A stretch of 24,133 nt of DNA, taken from NCBI GenBank assembly GCA_964451985.1, contig CAYVKB010000038.1:1-24133 (forward strand). The letters are read 5' to 3'. Below, piece by piece: positions 1-7,399 of this stretch; position 1 is the first letter of the stretch, and each line of letters starts with the position of its first letter. The notes below the pieces were generated by a model. It did no database searches, had not been told where the DNA came from, and was given only the letters and a program-made list of their open reading frames with translations. Source of the stretch: GBS-DC sp964451985. Lineage in GTDB: Bacteria > Armatimonadota > Fimbriimonadia > Fimbriimonadales > GBS-DC. The position numbers and the translations under genes are program-made.

Positions 1-497
1 GGCACGTTGGTCGCCACGCGCAACATATCGCCCTGCTCGTTCATTCGCTGGAAGATAGTCACGGTTGCATCTGTTAGTTTGCCCGCCTGATCCACTACAG
101 GCACTGTGCGCTTCAAATCGCGCTCCTGCGCCAGCCAGCGGTTGCCAATCATCACTTTGGGCAGTTGAACAGTCTGCTCTTCCTTAGTGAATTGGTTGAT
201 TGCTTTCCAGGTCACGGTTTCGTTGCTCCAGCGGTAGCCGCCCGATTGTTTCATAATGTACCAGGCAGTGTACAGCGCATGCCCGACGGTTTTGCGCAGC
301 AGCTGGTCTTGCGATTCCACCATGTCGTAGGTCAGCTCTGCAATATGGCTCAGATCGCTATTAATCTGCGTTTCTATCTGTTCGCCTGCAACGTTAGCGA
401 ACTCTTTCATTTGGCGTGAGACGATTAGCGACAGCGCGACACACAATACACCAACGCCTGCAATCCCGTACAACGCCACTTTAGCACCGATATTCAT
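1..497 (-). CDS. Methyl-accepting chemotaxis protein, Cache-type sensor, N-terminal part (partial)
   Basis: This is the first 165 residues of a membrane chemoreceptor; the rest runs off the left edge. Translation from the ATG at 497 gives a short cytoplasmic start, one hydrophobic segment (about residues 5-27) and then an extracytoplasmic region. The stretch KVMIGNRWLAQ, followed by TIFQRMNEQGDMLRVATNV, is what I know from the Cache_3-Cache_2 sensor domain of MCPs. In that family a second TM segment, HAMP and an MCP signalling hairpin follow, so those would lie outside the window. The start is backed by GGAGGG at 506-511, eight bases upstream. It is transcribed divergently from the SLH porin gene. 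The ligand cannot be told; Cache domains of this group usually bind small organic molecules. Function as a chemoreceptor is inferred from the sensor half alone. Confidence 0.85.
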   Translation of the reverse strand, partial: MNIGAKVALYGIAGVGVLCVALSLIVSRQMKEFANVAGEQIETQINSDLSHIAELTYDMVESQDQLLRKTVGHALYTAWYIMKQSGGYRWSNETVTWKAINQFTKEEQTVQLPKVMIGNRWLAQERDLKRTVPVVDQAGKLTDATVTIFQRMNEQGDMLRVATNV

Positions 498-657
498 GCG
501 TAAATCCCTCCGTAGTACAGATATTTTGGGATTCGATAGAGGATTTTTGGAGGGTGCTTGCAGGTTCCTAATCGATTGAAGGGATGTGTGATAGGTGTTT
601 CAATCAACTCACGCCCTGATTTCTCAATAAGCCCTCAAAATTCTCACGATTTTCGCC

Positions 658-663
658 TATAAT
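658..663 (+). promoter_or_regulatory. Candidate -10 box (TATAAT) for the SLH porin gene
   Basis: A perfect TATAAT lies 86 bases before the porin start codon, in the 252-base divergent region between the chemoreceptor and the porin. The hexamer 17 bases upstream (TCAAAA, 635-640) is only a weak -35. An inverted GATTGAA/TTCAATC pair sits further upstream at about 573-605. Confidence 0.45.
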
Positions 664-749
664 AATTACCAGCGCGAAGGGGGTTTTACTCAGGACATTC
701 AAGCGAGCTGAGTGGCTCCAACGCGCATCTTGTTCAAGGAGGAGCCACC

Positions 750-2684
750 ATGATTCAAAGGTTTCTGATTGTAGGAGCGTTGAGTTTGCTGTGCGCGTGG
801 AGCGCAGCGCAGATGCGCGATGTGCCTCCCGGGCACTGGGCGTACCAGTCGATTGAGCAGCTGGTGCAACTGGGCATTCTGGAGGGCTACCCCGACGGGA
901 CATACCGTCCAAACCGCACCATGACCCGCGCGGAGTTCGCGCAAGCGATTGCCCGCGCCTACCGCAACCTGGACGAGCGTCTCCGTGCGCTGGATCGTCG
1001 CTTGCAAACTTTCGAGGGTCGCCCGCAGCAGGGCGGTCAGACGGACACTACCGAGCTGCAGCGCCAGATTGACCAGCTCAAGCGCGATGTCGAGGAGCTG
1101 AAGCGCCTCAACGAGGCGATGCAGACCCTGCAGCGTCTGGCGCAGACCTTTCAAGAGGAGCTGCGTGGGCTGAATGTGGATGTGGACACCCTCAAGCGCG
1201 ATATGGCGTCGCTGCGCGCCCGTGTCGAAGCGCTCGAGGGCAAGGAAGACAAGTTCAAAATGAGCGGTGACCTAACCTTCGGCGTGTTCGGCACGCACAG
1301 CATCGACGGCAGGAGCGCATTCACGCTCAACAATAGTGCGATTAACCCATCGGGCAAACTACTGCAGAGTTTGAGCGTGACGCACGAACTGGGGCTGACC
1401 TTCAACGGACAGATTAATGACCAGGTCTCTGGCTCAGCGACTTTCGTGTTGGGCAACTACCTGCCGTATGTGAGGAACGCGACCAAAGCGTCGTTTTTCC
1501 TGCCGACCTTTGCAGGCTTGGGGCGTCCCGCGTTCACTGTGGGCGCGACCGATATCGTCATCTGGGAGGCGTTCGTGACCGCGCCAATTGATTTATTTGG
1601 AACGAATGTGGAGCTGACCGTCGGGCGGTTCCCGATTTCCATCTCGCCCTACACCCTGCGGCGCGGCGCACCCGATGCCTACCTGAATTTCGCCCGCTAT
1701 CGCGACCTCAGGTTCCGCATCGACGGGGGGCAACTGATGTTCAAGACCAATGCACTGCGTCTGCAACTGTGGGCGGCGCAGGTGAACTGGAATTCCAATA
1801 CCAATGTGGCGATGTCGCTGCCGATAACGAACCACAGCTCGCTGTTAAATGCGCCCAACGCATCGCTAGAGCAGTTGGCGGGGGCGCGCGTGGAGTTCGA
1901 CGCCGTCAAAACCGAGTCCAATCGCCTGACGGTGGGCGCGACCTACTACGCTGCGGGCGTGGGACGCAATCGCACCTTCAGCCACTTCGGCAACCCAGTG
2001 GCGACGCGCATCGATCGCGTAGATGTCTTCGGTGCGGACCTCAAAGGGCAATGGCACAAACTCAAATTGAACGCTGAATACTCCCAAAGCGACTTCCTTA
2101 GCAACAATACGCGCGTGATTCAGCGTGACAACTGGGTAGTAGACGCGAGCCTCGGCTATGAATTCAGCAATCAGCTAAACGCGACGGCGGGCTATCGCGA
2201 GATTCGTCCTTACTTTGCGGCGGCGGGCGCGTGGGGGCGCGTGGGCTACCTGTATCGCCCATCCGACCTGCGCGGCTTCTACGCGAACCTCAACTACACT
2301 GTCTCCGACAACCTGAAGTTCAACCTGTCGGGCGAGCTTCTGGAGGGCACCGGCCGTGCTACCTACCGCACTGACGACGAGGCAACGCGCCTTGTGGCGG
2401 GCGTCGACTACCGCCTGACCGATAAATGGAGCCTCGCGTTCAACTACGAGGGCGTGTTCTGGAAAGTCAGTTCCATCACCGCGGGCATCCCGAACGGCGT
2501 GAAGCCTGTGTGGAACTACTACACGCTGAACGTGGCATACAATCTGGGGCAGAACGCCGCTTTGAACCTGTTGTACCAGATTATCGACACGGACGGCAAG
2601 GGCTTCACCTTGCTGAGCGGCGGTCCCAGCGCGAACAAGAACAGCGCAGCCGTCGCCGCTACCACACTCAGCGTGCGGTTCTGA
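750..2684 (+). CDS. SLH-domain outer-membrane porin
   Basis: A 644-residue secreted protein with the layout of SLH-tethered porins. Residues 1-21 are a signal peptide (probable cleavage SAA/Q). One SLH domain follows (about 24-75: DVPPGHWAYQSIEQLVQLGILEG, then YPDGTYRPNRTMTRAEFAQ). Next is a heptad-rich coiled coil (about 75-165). The rest is a long beta-rich region with alternating polar and aromatic residues that ends in SVRF; a terminal Phe is the usual signal for insertion by the BAM complex. In related porins of diderms with SLH-type anchoring, the SLH domain binds cell-wall polymers and the barrel sits in the outer membrane, tying the two together. The ATG is preceded by AAGGAGGAG at 736-744. 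The substrate passing through the pore is unknown. Confidence 0.88.
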   Translation: MIQRFLIVGALSLLCAWSAAQMRDVPPGHWAYQSIEQLVQLGILEGYPDGTYRPNRTMTRAEFAQAIARAYRNLDERLRALDRRLQTFEGRPQQGGQTDTTELQRQIDQLKRDVEELKRLNEAMQTLQRLAQTFQEELRGLNVDVDTLKRDMASLRARVEALEGKEDKFKMSGDLTFGVFGTHSIDGRSAFTLNNSAINPSGKLLQSLSVTHELGLTFNGQINDQVSGSATFVLGNYLPYVRNATKASFFLPTFAGLGRPAFTVGATDIVIWEAFVTAPIDLFGTNVELTVGRFPISISPYTLRRGAPDAYLNFARYRDLRFRIDGGQLMFKTNALRLQLWAAQVNWNSNTNVAMSLPITNHSSLLNAPNASLEQLAGARVEFDAVKTESNRLTVGATYYAAGVGRNRTFSHFGNPVATRIDRVDVFGADLKGQWHKLKLNAEYSQSDFLSNNTRVIQRDNWVVDASLGYEFSNQLNATAGYREIRPYFAAAGAWGRVGYLYRPSDLRGFYANLNYTVSDNLKFNLSGELLEGTGRATYRTDDEATRLVAGVDYRLTDKWSLAFNYEGVFWKVSSITAGIPNGVKPVWNYYTLNVAYNLGQNAALNLLYQIIDTDGKGFTLLSGGPSANKNSAAVAATTLSVRF

Positions 2685-2912
2685 ACACACTGCGCTCTTA
2701 TCGATAGACCTGCAGGAGCGGATTGCGTTAGCAACGGTGCCACGGCAGCCCCGCCATCGGCATGGGTAAGAGCGGTTACCAACCGCTACTGGCGAATGCA
2801 GCCCGCTCTTGCATCGTCTTACCTAATATAATATTCCCTCAAAACTACCTGTCCGCTTTCACGCCGTTTTCGAGTCTCTCTACTTAGGAGCGAACTTAAC
2901 AACGCTTCGGAG
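2685..2912. other. Intergenic region with competing inverted repeats and a -10 box
   Basis: Between the porin and the PEP-CTERM gene lie two overlapping inverted repeats that cannot form together: AGCGGTT (2771-2777) with AACCGCT (2781-2787), and AAGAGCGG (2768-2775) with CCGCTCTT (2803-2810). No T-tract follows either one directly. A TATAAT at 2827-2832 may serve the PEP-CTERM gene; no good -35 was found. The stems lie upstream of that -10, so they most likely belong to the 3' end of the porin message. Confidence 0.4.
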
Positions 2913-2918
2913 GTGGAT

Positions 2919-3989
2919 ATGATGATGAAACGAGCAGGCATGCGATGGAGCTTGATGGCGATGGGGAGCCTGTTGGCAATCGCTAGTGTGAGCGCGCAAT
3001 CCGCGCAAGTGATTTACGAACAGGACGACAACTTCACCGGTTGGACGACGGAGTTCCGTTCCCCTTGGAACGGCAGCGACGTCGGTAGTGGGAACTTTAT
3101 GAGCAATCCTACCGGGCGCATTCTCGCTTCCAACGATATTATCGGCACAACCTGTGTGATTCGCGTTCGTTTACAGAACTTCACGGGGGGCGACGCTTTC
3201 GGACGCCTGATGCTAGTCGCGGGCAACGGCTCGCGCCGCACGGGCAGCTCGGAGTTCCGCCTGCCAAGCGATCGTGCGAACAACCTCGGTCCGTCGAACC
3301 AGTCAGGTAGTGTGGTGTTCGGTACATGGGTTGGTTCAGGGCACACGTTCGGCTTGCGCGCGACGGCGAATGACAACTCGCTGACAGCCTCCGCCGAAGG
3401 GCGTGCCGATGTGGAGATTCGCAACGCTTCGATGTTGAGCCTAAGTTCAGGTCCCAGCCCTTCCGCGCCCAACCTGACGTCCTACCTGTGGGGCGGCGGT
3501 AACATCGATCCGACAGCATTCCCGACTGTGATGTTCAGCTGGACATCGGGCGGTATCGTGGGTTCGCGCCCCCAAATCGCCACCACGCTGTTCGGCAATA
3601 TCAACTCACCCCACTCCGACCGTCTCATCCTGCGTACCACGTTGAACATCGTCAGAAACAGCACGCTCATCTACACGGATGTCGACCAGGCGATCGTGGA
3701 CTGGAACGCGGGTGAGGCGACCTTCAGCAAGAGCATCGGCAGCGTGGGCGACAGCTACACGCTGAACATCGGTAGCGACCCGAACAACACCGAGTACCGA
3801 ATCTGCCTGCGGGTGCAAGTGCTGCACGAGGGCTACCGTGATAACTTCGCGAGTCTGGCGGGCACTGCGACTCTGTACGACCAGCAGTTCTGCCAAGATT
3901 TTACCGTGCTGGTTCCGGAGCCTGCGAGTATGATTGCGCTCGGTTCGGGTTTGGTGAGCCTACTGGCACTACGCCGACGCAAGAAGTAA
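2919..3989 (+). CDS. PEP-CTERM sorting-signal protein
   Basis: A secreted protein of 356 residues with an N-terminal signal peptide (basic start, hydrophobic core, SVSAQSAQ region) and a C-terminal PEP-CTERM tail: the motif VPEPAS, a hydrophobic segment and the basic end RRRKK. In known systems this tail is recognised by an exosortase (EpsH/XrtA type), which cleaves near PEP and releases the protein to the surface or exopolysaccharide. The body is rich in Ser, Asn, Gly and Thr, appears to be beta-structured, and has a few cysteines; I recognise no enzyme domain. GGAGG at 2909-2913 fits the ATG at 2919 or 2922; a GTG at 2913 is too close to it. A strong hairpin terminator follows. No exosortase gene lies in the window. 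The specific function is unknown. Confidence 0.82.
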   Translation: MMMKRAGMRWSLMAMGSLLAIASVSAQSAQVIYEQDDNFTGWTTEFRSPWNGSDVGSGNFMSNPTGRILASNDIIGTTCVIRVRLQNFTGGDAFGRLMLVAGNGSRRTGSSEFRLPSDRANNLGPSNQSGSVVFGTWVGSGHTFGLRATANDNSLTASAEGRADVEIRNASMLSLSSGPSPSAPNLTSYLWGGGNIDPTAFPTVMFSWTSGGIVGSRPQIATTLFGNINSPHSDRLILRTTLNIVRNSTLIYTDVDQAIVDWNAGEATFSKSIGSVGDSYTLNIGSDPNNTEYRICLRVQVLHEGYRDNFASLAGTATLYDQQFCQDFTVLVPEPASMIALGSGLVSLLALRRRKK

Positions 3990-4015
3990 ACCACGCTTTA
4001 CCCAAGGCACCTAAC

Positions 4016-4051
4016 GCCGACGGCGCGCTATGTGCGCGCTGTCGGCATTTT
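4016..4051 (+). terminator. Rho-independent terminator after the PEP-CTERM gene
   Basis: A 13-pair stem (4016-4028 with 4034-4046, one G-U pair) closes a five-base loop (TATGT) and is followed by ATTTT. It starts 27 bases after the stop codon. Confidence 0.8.
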
Positions 4052-4271
4052 ACACCAATCGGGGTTTCAAGCGCCGCAAAATCGTGGTCAGAGACGCGCC
4101 CATCGTTTTCCCTACCACCCCTCCCCCAGTGTGCAACTATAAGGGTATCGGCTCCACCTCAAGTTGGGGGACAGGGACGACAGTTTTCCACGCTCTCTCC
4201 TCCTCATCCCCAAATTGCTCTCCGTAAACGGACAGGGTACAAAGGGGGGTAAGGGTTGAGCAGTTAGCGAA

Positions 4272-4297
4272 GGGCGCAGAGATTTTTCTCCGCGCCC
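4272..4297 (-). terminator. Hairpin downstream of the dockerin-like gene
   Basis: GGGCGC-A-GAG (4272-4281) pairs with CTC-C-GCGCCC (4288-4297), with one mismatch and an AT-only loop. It lies 44 bases past the stop of the minus-strand gene. The T-run after the stem on that strand is weak, so termination is probable but not certain. Confidence 0.5.
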
Positions 4298-4340
4298 TCG
4301 ATGCGTACTCTCCGTATGCTACTCAGCGATTAATCCAACC

Positions 4341-5375
4341 TCAGCACCCCGTACCGAAGTTGAACAGGACAATCAGCAGGTCGGCGTCATCCACAATGCC
4401 ATCGTTGTTGGCGTCGCCTGCGCCGCCCTGATTACCGAAGTTGAACAGGACAATCAGCAGGTCGGCATCGTCCACGCAGCCGTCGCCGTTCAAATCGCCC
4501 TCAGGACCCGTCGGGCAGGGCTGCACTGTTACATAGTGCGTACCCGCCAGCTGGGCAAAGTTGAACGGGAAGAAATCGAACGGCGCATCGGGGCAGCGTG
4601 CCCACGCGGCGTTCGGGTACTGCTGGCTCGGGCTGCCGATATTCAGCGCGGGCAGCGTCTGGTTAGAGAGATATGTGCCGCGGCAGGGGTCGCCCAAATC
4701 TGCGCCGCCCGTCAGCACTGCGAGTATACGAATCGAACCAGTCGGGTTGCCCAGCGCGCTCAGCGGAATCGCTACCTCCAGCCCATTCACGGCGGTGGAG
4801 GGGTCACCAATATTGTTCGGGTTGCTGGTAACACCCTGCACGTTGGAGTTATCGAAACCCGCCTTAACGCCCTGACCTACTGCGCCTTCGCCCTGTCCAA
4901 CTGCCACAGAGCCGAGGTACTCGGACTGATTGCCTACAAGGTCGTGCAGGTCAATATAGATATTATCGTTGCCTTCGCCACCGTCATAGCGGTTCACGCC
5001 CAGCGCGTAGTCGGGGTTATGGTCGAATACCACGCCGCTCATACCCTGTACGGAGCAGTTGATGCAGTCTGTGGTGAGGTTGAAAGTGTTGCTCTGGCTG
5101 CGCCCGGTATCGATGTAGAAGTGAATCGCGTTGCCGTTGCCTTCCAGGTTGCCCGTCACAGCGATATATAGTACGCCGTTCTCACACTTCACAAACAGCT
5201 GGTTCAGCTCCGAGCCCCAGTTATGTGTCGCCAGTCGATCGCCGAAGCCGGTGTAGTTGGTCTGCGACGCGAGGGGTGCGGGGTATTTGCTCGGAATATT
5301 CACACCGTTTACCTGTGCGTGCGACAGCACCGCCGTCGCCATCAGTGCGCCTAAAACCATCATCGGTCGTCTCAT
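4341..5375 (-). CDS. Secreted protein with two C-terminal dockerin-like EF-hand modules
   Basis: A 344-residue exported protein. The signal peptide covers about residues 1-20 (cleavage SHA/Q). The central 250 residues look beta-rich (for example VLYIAVTGNLEGNGNAIHFY, FDHNPDYALGVNRYDGG), reminiscent of carbohydrate- or DOMON-like surface domains, but I cannot assign a family. The last 52 residues carry two copies of a calcium-loop module, DLNGDGCVDDADLLIVLFNFG and DANNDGIVDDADLLIVLFNFG, resembling type I dockerin half-repeats. In cellulosome bacteria dockerins bind cohesins; in this kind of genome the partner is not known. GGAGG lies just upstream of the ATG at 5375, and a minus-strand TATAAT lies at 5414-5419. 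It diverges from the globin chemoreceptor gene. Confidence 0.78.
   Translation of the reverse strand: MRRPMMVLGALMATAVLSHAQVNGVNIPSKYPAPLASQTNYTGFGDRLATHNWGSELNQLFVKCENGVLYIAVTGNLEGNGNAIHFYIDTGRSQSNTFNLTTDCINCSVQGMSGVVFDHNPDYALGVNRYDGGEGNDNIYIDLHDLVGNQSEYLGSVAVGQGEGAVGQGVKAGFDNSNVQGVTSNPNNIGDPSTAVNGLEVAIPLSALGNPTGSIRILAVLTGGADLGDPCRGTYLSNQTLPALNIGSPSQQYPNAAWARCPDAPFDFFPFNFAQLAGTHYVTVQPCPTGPEGDLNGDGCVDDADLLIVLFNFGNQGGAGDANNDGIVDDADLLIVLFNFGTGC
4352..4475 (-). repeat. Tandem 81-base repeat coding for the dockerin-like modules
   Basis: Segments 4352-4394 and 4433-4475 match at 41 of 43 bases and are exactly 27 codons apart. Each encodes the core of one EF-hand module. The near identity at DNA level, silent positions included, suggests recent duplication or gene conversion. 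Confidence 0.85.
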
Positions 5376-5699
5376 CGTTGAATGCCTCCTTTCCCCACAG
5401 CGGGGATAAGCCTATTATACCTCGATTCGAGAAATCGTATTCTGAATGGAGGGGATATATTGAGGATTTCGCTTCGGAATCATGCGTTAGGAAACTATTT
5501 CGCCTGCGTTCGTCGCACTGACACTTGGAGGGCATGTCTTGCCTGCGCACGCTTAGCAGCAATCCCTCGCCCTACAGTTCCTAAATATAGTCACTTGGAA
5601 ACATCCCGAACTTACCCACATGTATCCCTGACCGCTTCTGGGTGCTTCCTAAAGATTTATCCCCTCACTCCCAAAATAATTAGCAGGAGGCAGAAGGTG
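5376..5699. other. Divergent promoter region, no gene seen
   Basis: 324 bases between the dockerin-like gene (minus) and the globin chemoreceptor (plus). On the minus strand a TATAAT (5414-5419) lies next to a palindrome, CTCGATTCGAG (5421-5431), which could be an operator. A small CCCC/GGGG hairpin sits in the leader at 5393-5405. An open frame that joins the chemoreceptor frame starts at 5382, but it overlaps this promoter and lacks family similarity, so I read it as non-coding. Confidence 0.5.
5414..5431 (-). promoter_or_regulatory. Minus-strand -10 box with adjacent palindrome for the dockerin-like gene
   Basis: TATAAT reads on the minus strand at 5419-5414, about 40 bases before the start codon. 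The 11-base palindrome CTCGATTCGAG (5421-5431) lies where the -10/-35 spacer would be, a common operator position. No good -35 was seen. Confidence 0.4.
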
Positions 5700-7226
5700 A
5701 TGCACATTTCAGGAAACCTTGCGGAGCAACTGCACATCAACGAACAGAATCTACGGCAGCGCAAGCAGTTTTTACGATTGTCCCAGCATGAAGCGGAGTT
5801 GTTGCGAAAGTACGCATCGTGGGCGGAGCAAATTGCCCCCAACTATGCGCGAGATTTCTACGACTTCCAGTTCAACTTCGCTGAGACGCGCGACTTCTTT
5901 GAACGCTACGCGCAGAAGAAAGGTGTCTCGCTGAGCCAGCTACGCGTGGGGCTGGAACAAGCTCAGGCGACCTACCTACTCGATATTTTTCGTGAGGCGC
6001 AGCGCGGAGGCGACTACGGCGTAGAGTTCTTCCAGAAACGCTTGCGAGTCGGGTATGTGCATAATGTGATTGACCTGCCGATGAAGTGGTATCTGGGCAG
6101 TTATGGCTTGCACATCGACCTACTGTCGCGCTACATCCGTGAGGCTGAGGAAATTATTCTTCCCGAAGAAGGGCGCGAACTCTACCAGGCGGTGGTACGT
6201 GTGTTTATGTACGACATCCAGGCGATTGTGGACTCGTTCATTGCGATGCTAATGCAAGACTTTGGGCTGGATTTAAGTTCGATTCGCGTGCAGTCGGTCA
6301 ATCAGGACATCACGGACTACATGAGCGAGGTGCGCCATCTGTTCGCGGGAGCCATAGGCTCGGCAATCAGTGCGAGCGACGAGATTTCGCACGCCTCGCA
6401 TACGCTCAAAGAGACTACAGAGCAGACGCAGCTGGCGGTCAGCCAGATTGCTTCGGCGATTGAACAAGTGGCGCGTGCCACCACGCATCAGGCGTCGCAA
6501 ATCCACCATGCCGCCGAGTCGACGCGCACGCTGAACGAGGGCGTGCAGACCGTGTCCAAAGGTGTCGAGGAGCAGGCGCAAGCCGTGCAACGTGCGAACA
6601 ACGCTATCGACCAGGTGGGCGGTAAAATCCGCACGACCGCTGAGAAGGTACGCGCGATGGGCGAACACTCACAGCGCATCGGCGAGATGATTGAGGTGGT
6701 GAACCAGATTGCGTTCCAGACGCACCTGCTCGCTCTGAACGCTGCGATCGAAGCGGCGCGTGCAGGCGAGGCAGGGCGCGGGTTCGCTGTCGTTGCCAAA
6801 GAAGTGCAGCAACTTGCCGAACGCTCGGCGCAATCCGCAAAAGATGTGAGCATTCTCGTGAACCAGATTCGAGGCGTGGTGACCGACGCGGTAGGCGCGA
6901 TGGAGCAATCCACCCAACAGTTCGAGCAGGAATTGGTGACCGCCGTGCGCGAGGTGAGTCGGGTGGTGGAGCAGTATCGCGAGGTCGCCCGCAGCATGGC
7001 GAGCAGTGCAGAACAGGTGCGCGTGGCGATGGACGAGGTCGCCAGCTCGGGCGAGCAGACCAGCGCAGCCGCGCAGGAGGTCAGCGCGTCCAGTCAGGAA
7101 CTCGCTGCGCAAGCCCAAGAAGTCGCACGCTGGGCCAATGACCTGTACCAGATTGCTGAGCGTCTCAGCCGCGCTCTGAGCGCATTTCAGCGCAAAGCGT
7201 CAGACAACACAAGGCGAGCGGCGTAG
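5700..7226 (+). CDS. Globin-coupled chemoreceptor (HemAT-like, soluble)
   Basis: A 508-residue cytoplasmic chemotaxis transducer. Residues 1 to about 185 form a protoglobin (sensor globin) domain; the motif YVHNVIDLPMKWYLG places the likely haem-ligating proximal histidine at residue 121. The rest is a long MCP coiled coil, with the canonical hairpin tip at about 333-368 (IAFQTHLLALNAAIEAARAGE, then AGRGFAVVAKEVQQLAERS), which binds CheA/CheW. There are no TM segments and no HAMP, as in HemAT, and no C-terminal NWETF-like CheR tether. By family knowledge it senses O2 or another diatomic gas and controls taxis or a Che-like output. The start at 5700 fits AGGAGG at 5685-5690 and the known domain border; an in-frame extension to 5382 is rejected. 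No che genes lie nearby. Confidence 0.9.
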   Translation: MHISGNLAEQLHINEQNLRQRKQFLRLSQHEAELLRKYASWAEQIAPNYARDFYDFQFNFAETRDFFERYAQKKGVSLSQLRVGLEQAQATYLLDIFREAQRGGDYGVEFFQKRLRVGYVHNVIDLPMKWYLGSYGLHIDLLSRYIREAEEIILPEEGRELYQAVVRVFMYDIQAIVDSFIAMLMQDFGLDLSSIRVQSVNQDITDYMSEVRHLFAGAIGSAISASDEISHASHTLKETTEQTQLAVSQIASAIEQVARATTHQASQIHHAAESTRTLNEGVQTVSKGVEEQAQAVQRANNAIDQVGGKIRTTAEKVRAMGEHSQRIGEMIEVVNQIAFQTHLLALNAAIEAARAGEAGRGFAVVAKEVQQLAERSAQSAKDVSILVNQIRGVVTDAVGAMEQSTQQFEQELVTAVREVSRVVEQYREVARSMASSAEQVRVAMDEVASSGEQTSAAAQEVSASSQELAAQAQEVARWANDLYQIAERLSRALSAFQRKASDNTRRAA

Positions 7227-7249
7227 CTCTCCGAAGTTCTTTGCTTTGG

Positions 7250-7285
7250 CTCGGGATGACAGGGCGTCCGTCATCCCGAGTTTTT
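7250..7285 (+). terminator. Rho-independent terminator after the globin chemoreceptor
   Basis: A perfect 11-pair stem (CTCGGGATGAC, 7250-7260, with GTCATCCCGAG, 7270-7280), a nine-base loop, then TTTTT. It begins 24 bases after the stop codon. Confidence 0.9.
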
Positions 7286-7399
7286 GACGTGTTTCGGTCG
7301 TGCGATTCGCGGGCAGGACTTACTCAGGCGCAGATGCCATTTTATAAGGGGCACGAGGTACGCCTTTGGCAAGTCGCGCAACGGTTCCCCCAAGTATAG

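Larger units (their letters stand above)
3990..4340. other. Intergenic region between convergent genes, no gene seen
   Basis: 351 bases between the PEP-CTERM gene (plus) and the dockerin-like gene (minus). It has a strong hairpin at each end (listed separately). The middle, about 4052-4270, is C- and T-rich on the plus strand. I see no credible reading frame, RNA gene or repeat in it. Confidence 0.6.

Noticed and set aside
2700..2815. Cyclic-di-GMP or other known riboswitch
   Set aside because: Only loose resemblance of short words; the conserved cores are absent and a promoter -10 lies downstream of it.
4052..4227. Short plus-strand frame after the PEP-CTERM gene
   Set aside because: It starts inside a terminator stem and shows no ribosome site or recognisable domain.
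4536..5171. 211-codon plus-strand open frame opposite the dockerin-like gene
   Set aside because: A GC-rich antisense shadow: no ribosome site, unlikely composition, and the opposite strand has signal peptide and EF-hands.
5382..5699. In-frame 106-residue N-terminal extension of the globin chemoreceptor
   Set aside because: It overlaps the divergent promoter, has no family similarity, and AGGAGG sits correctly before the ATG at 5700.
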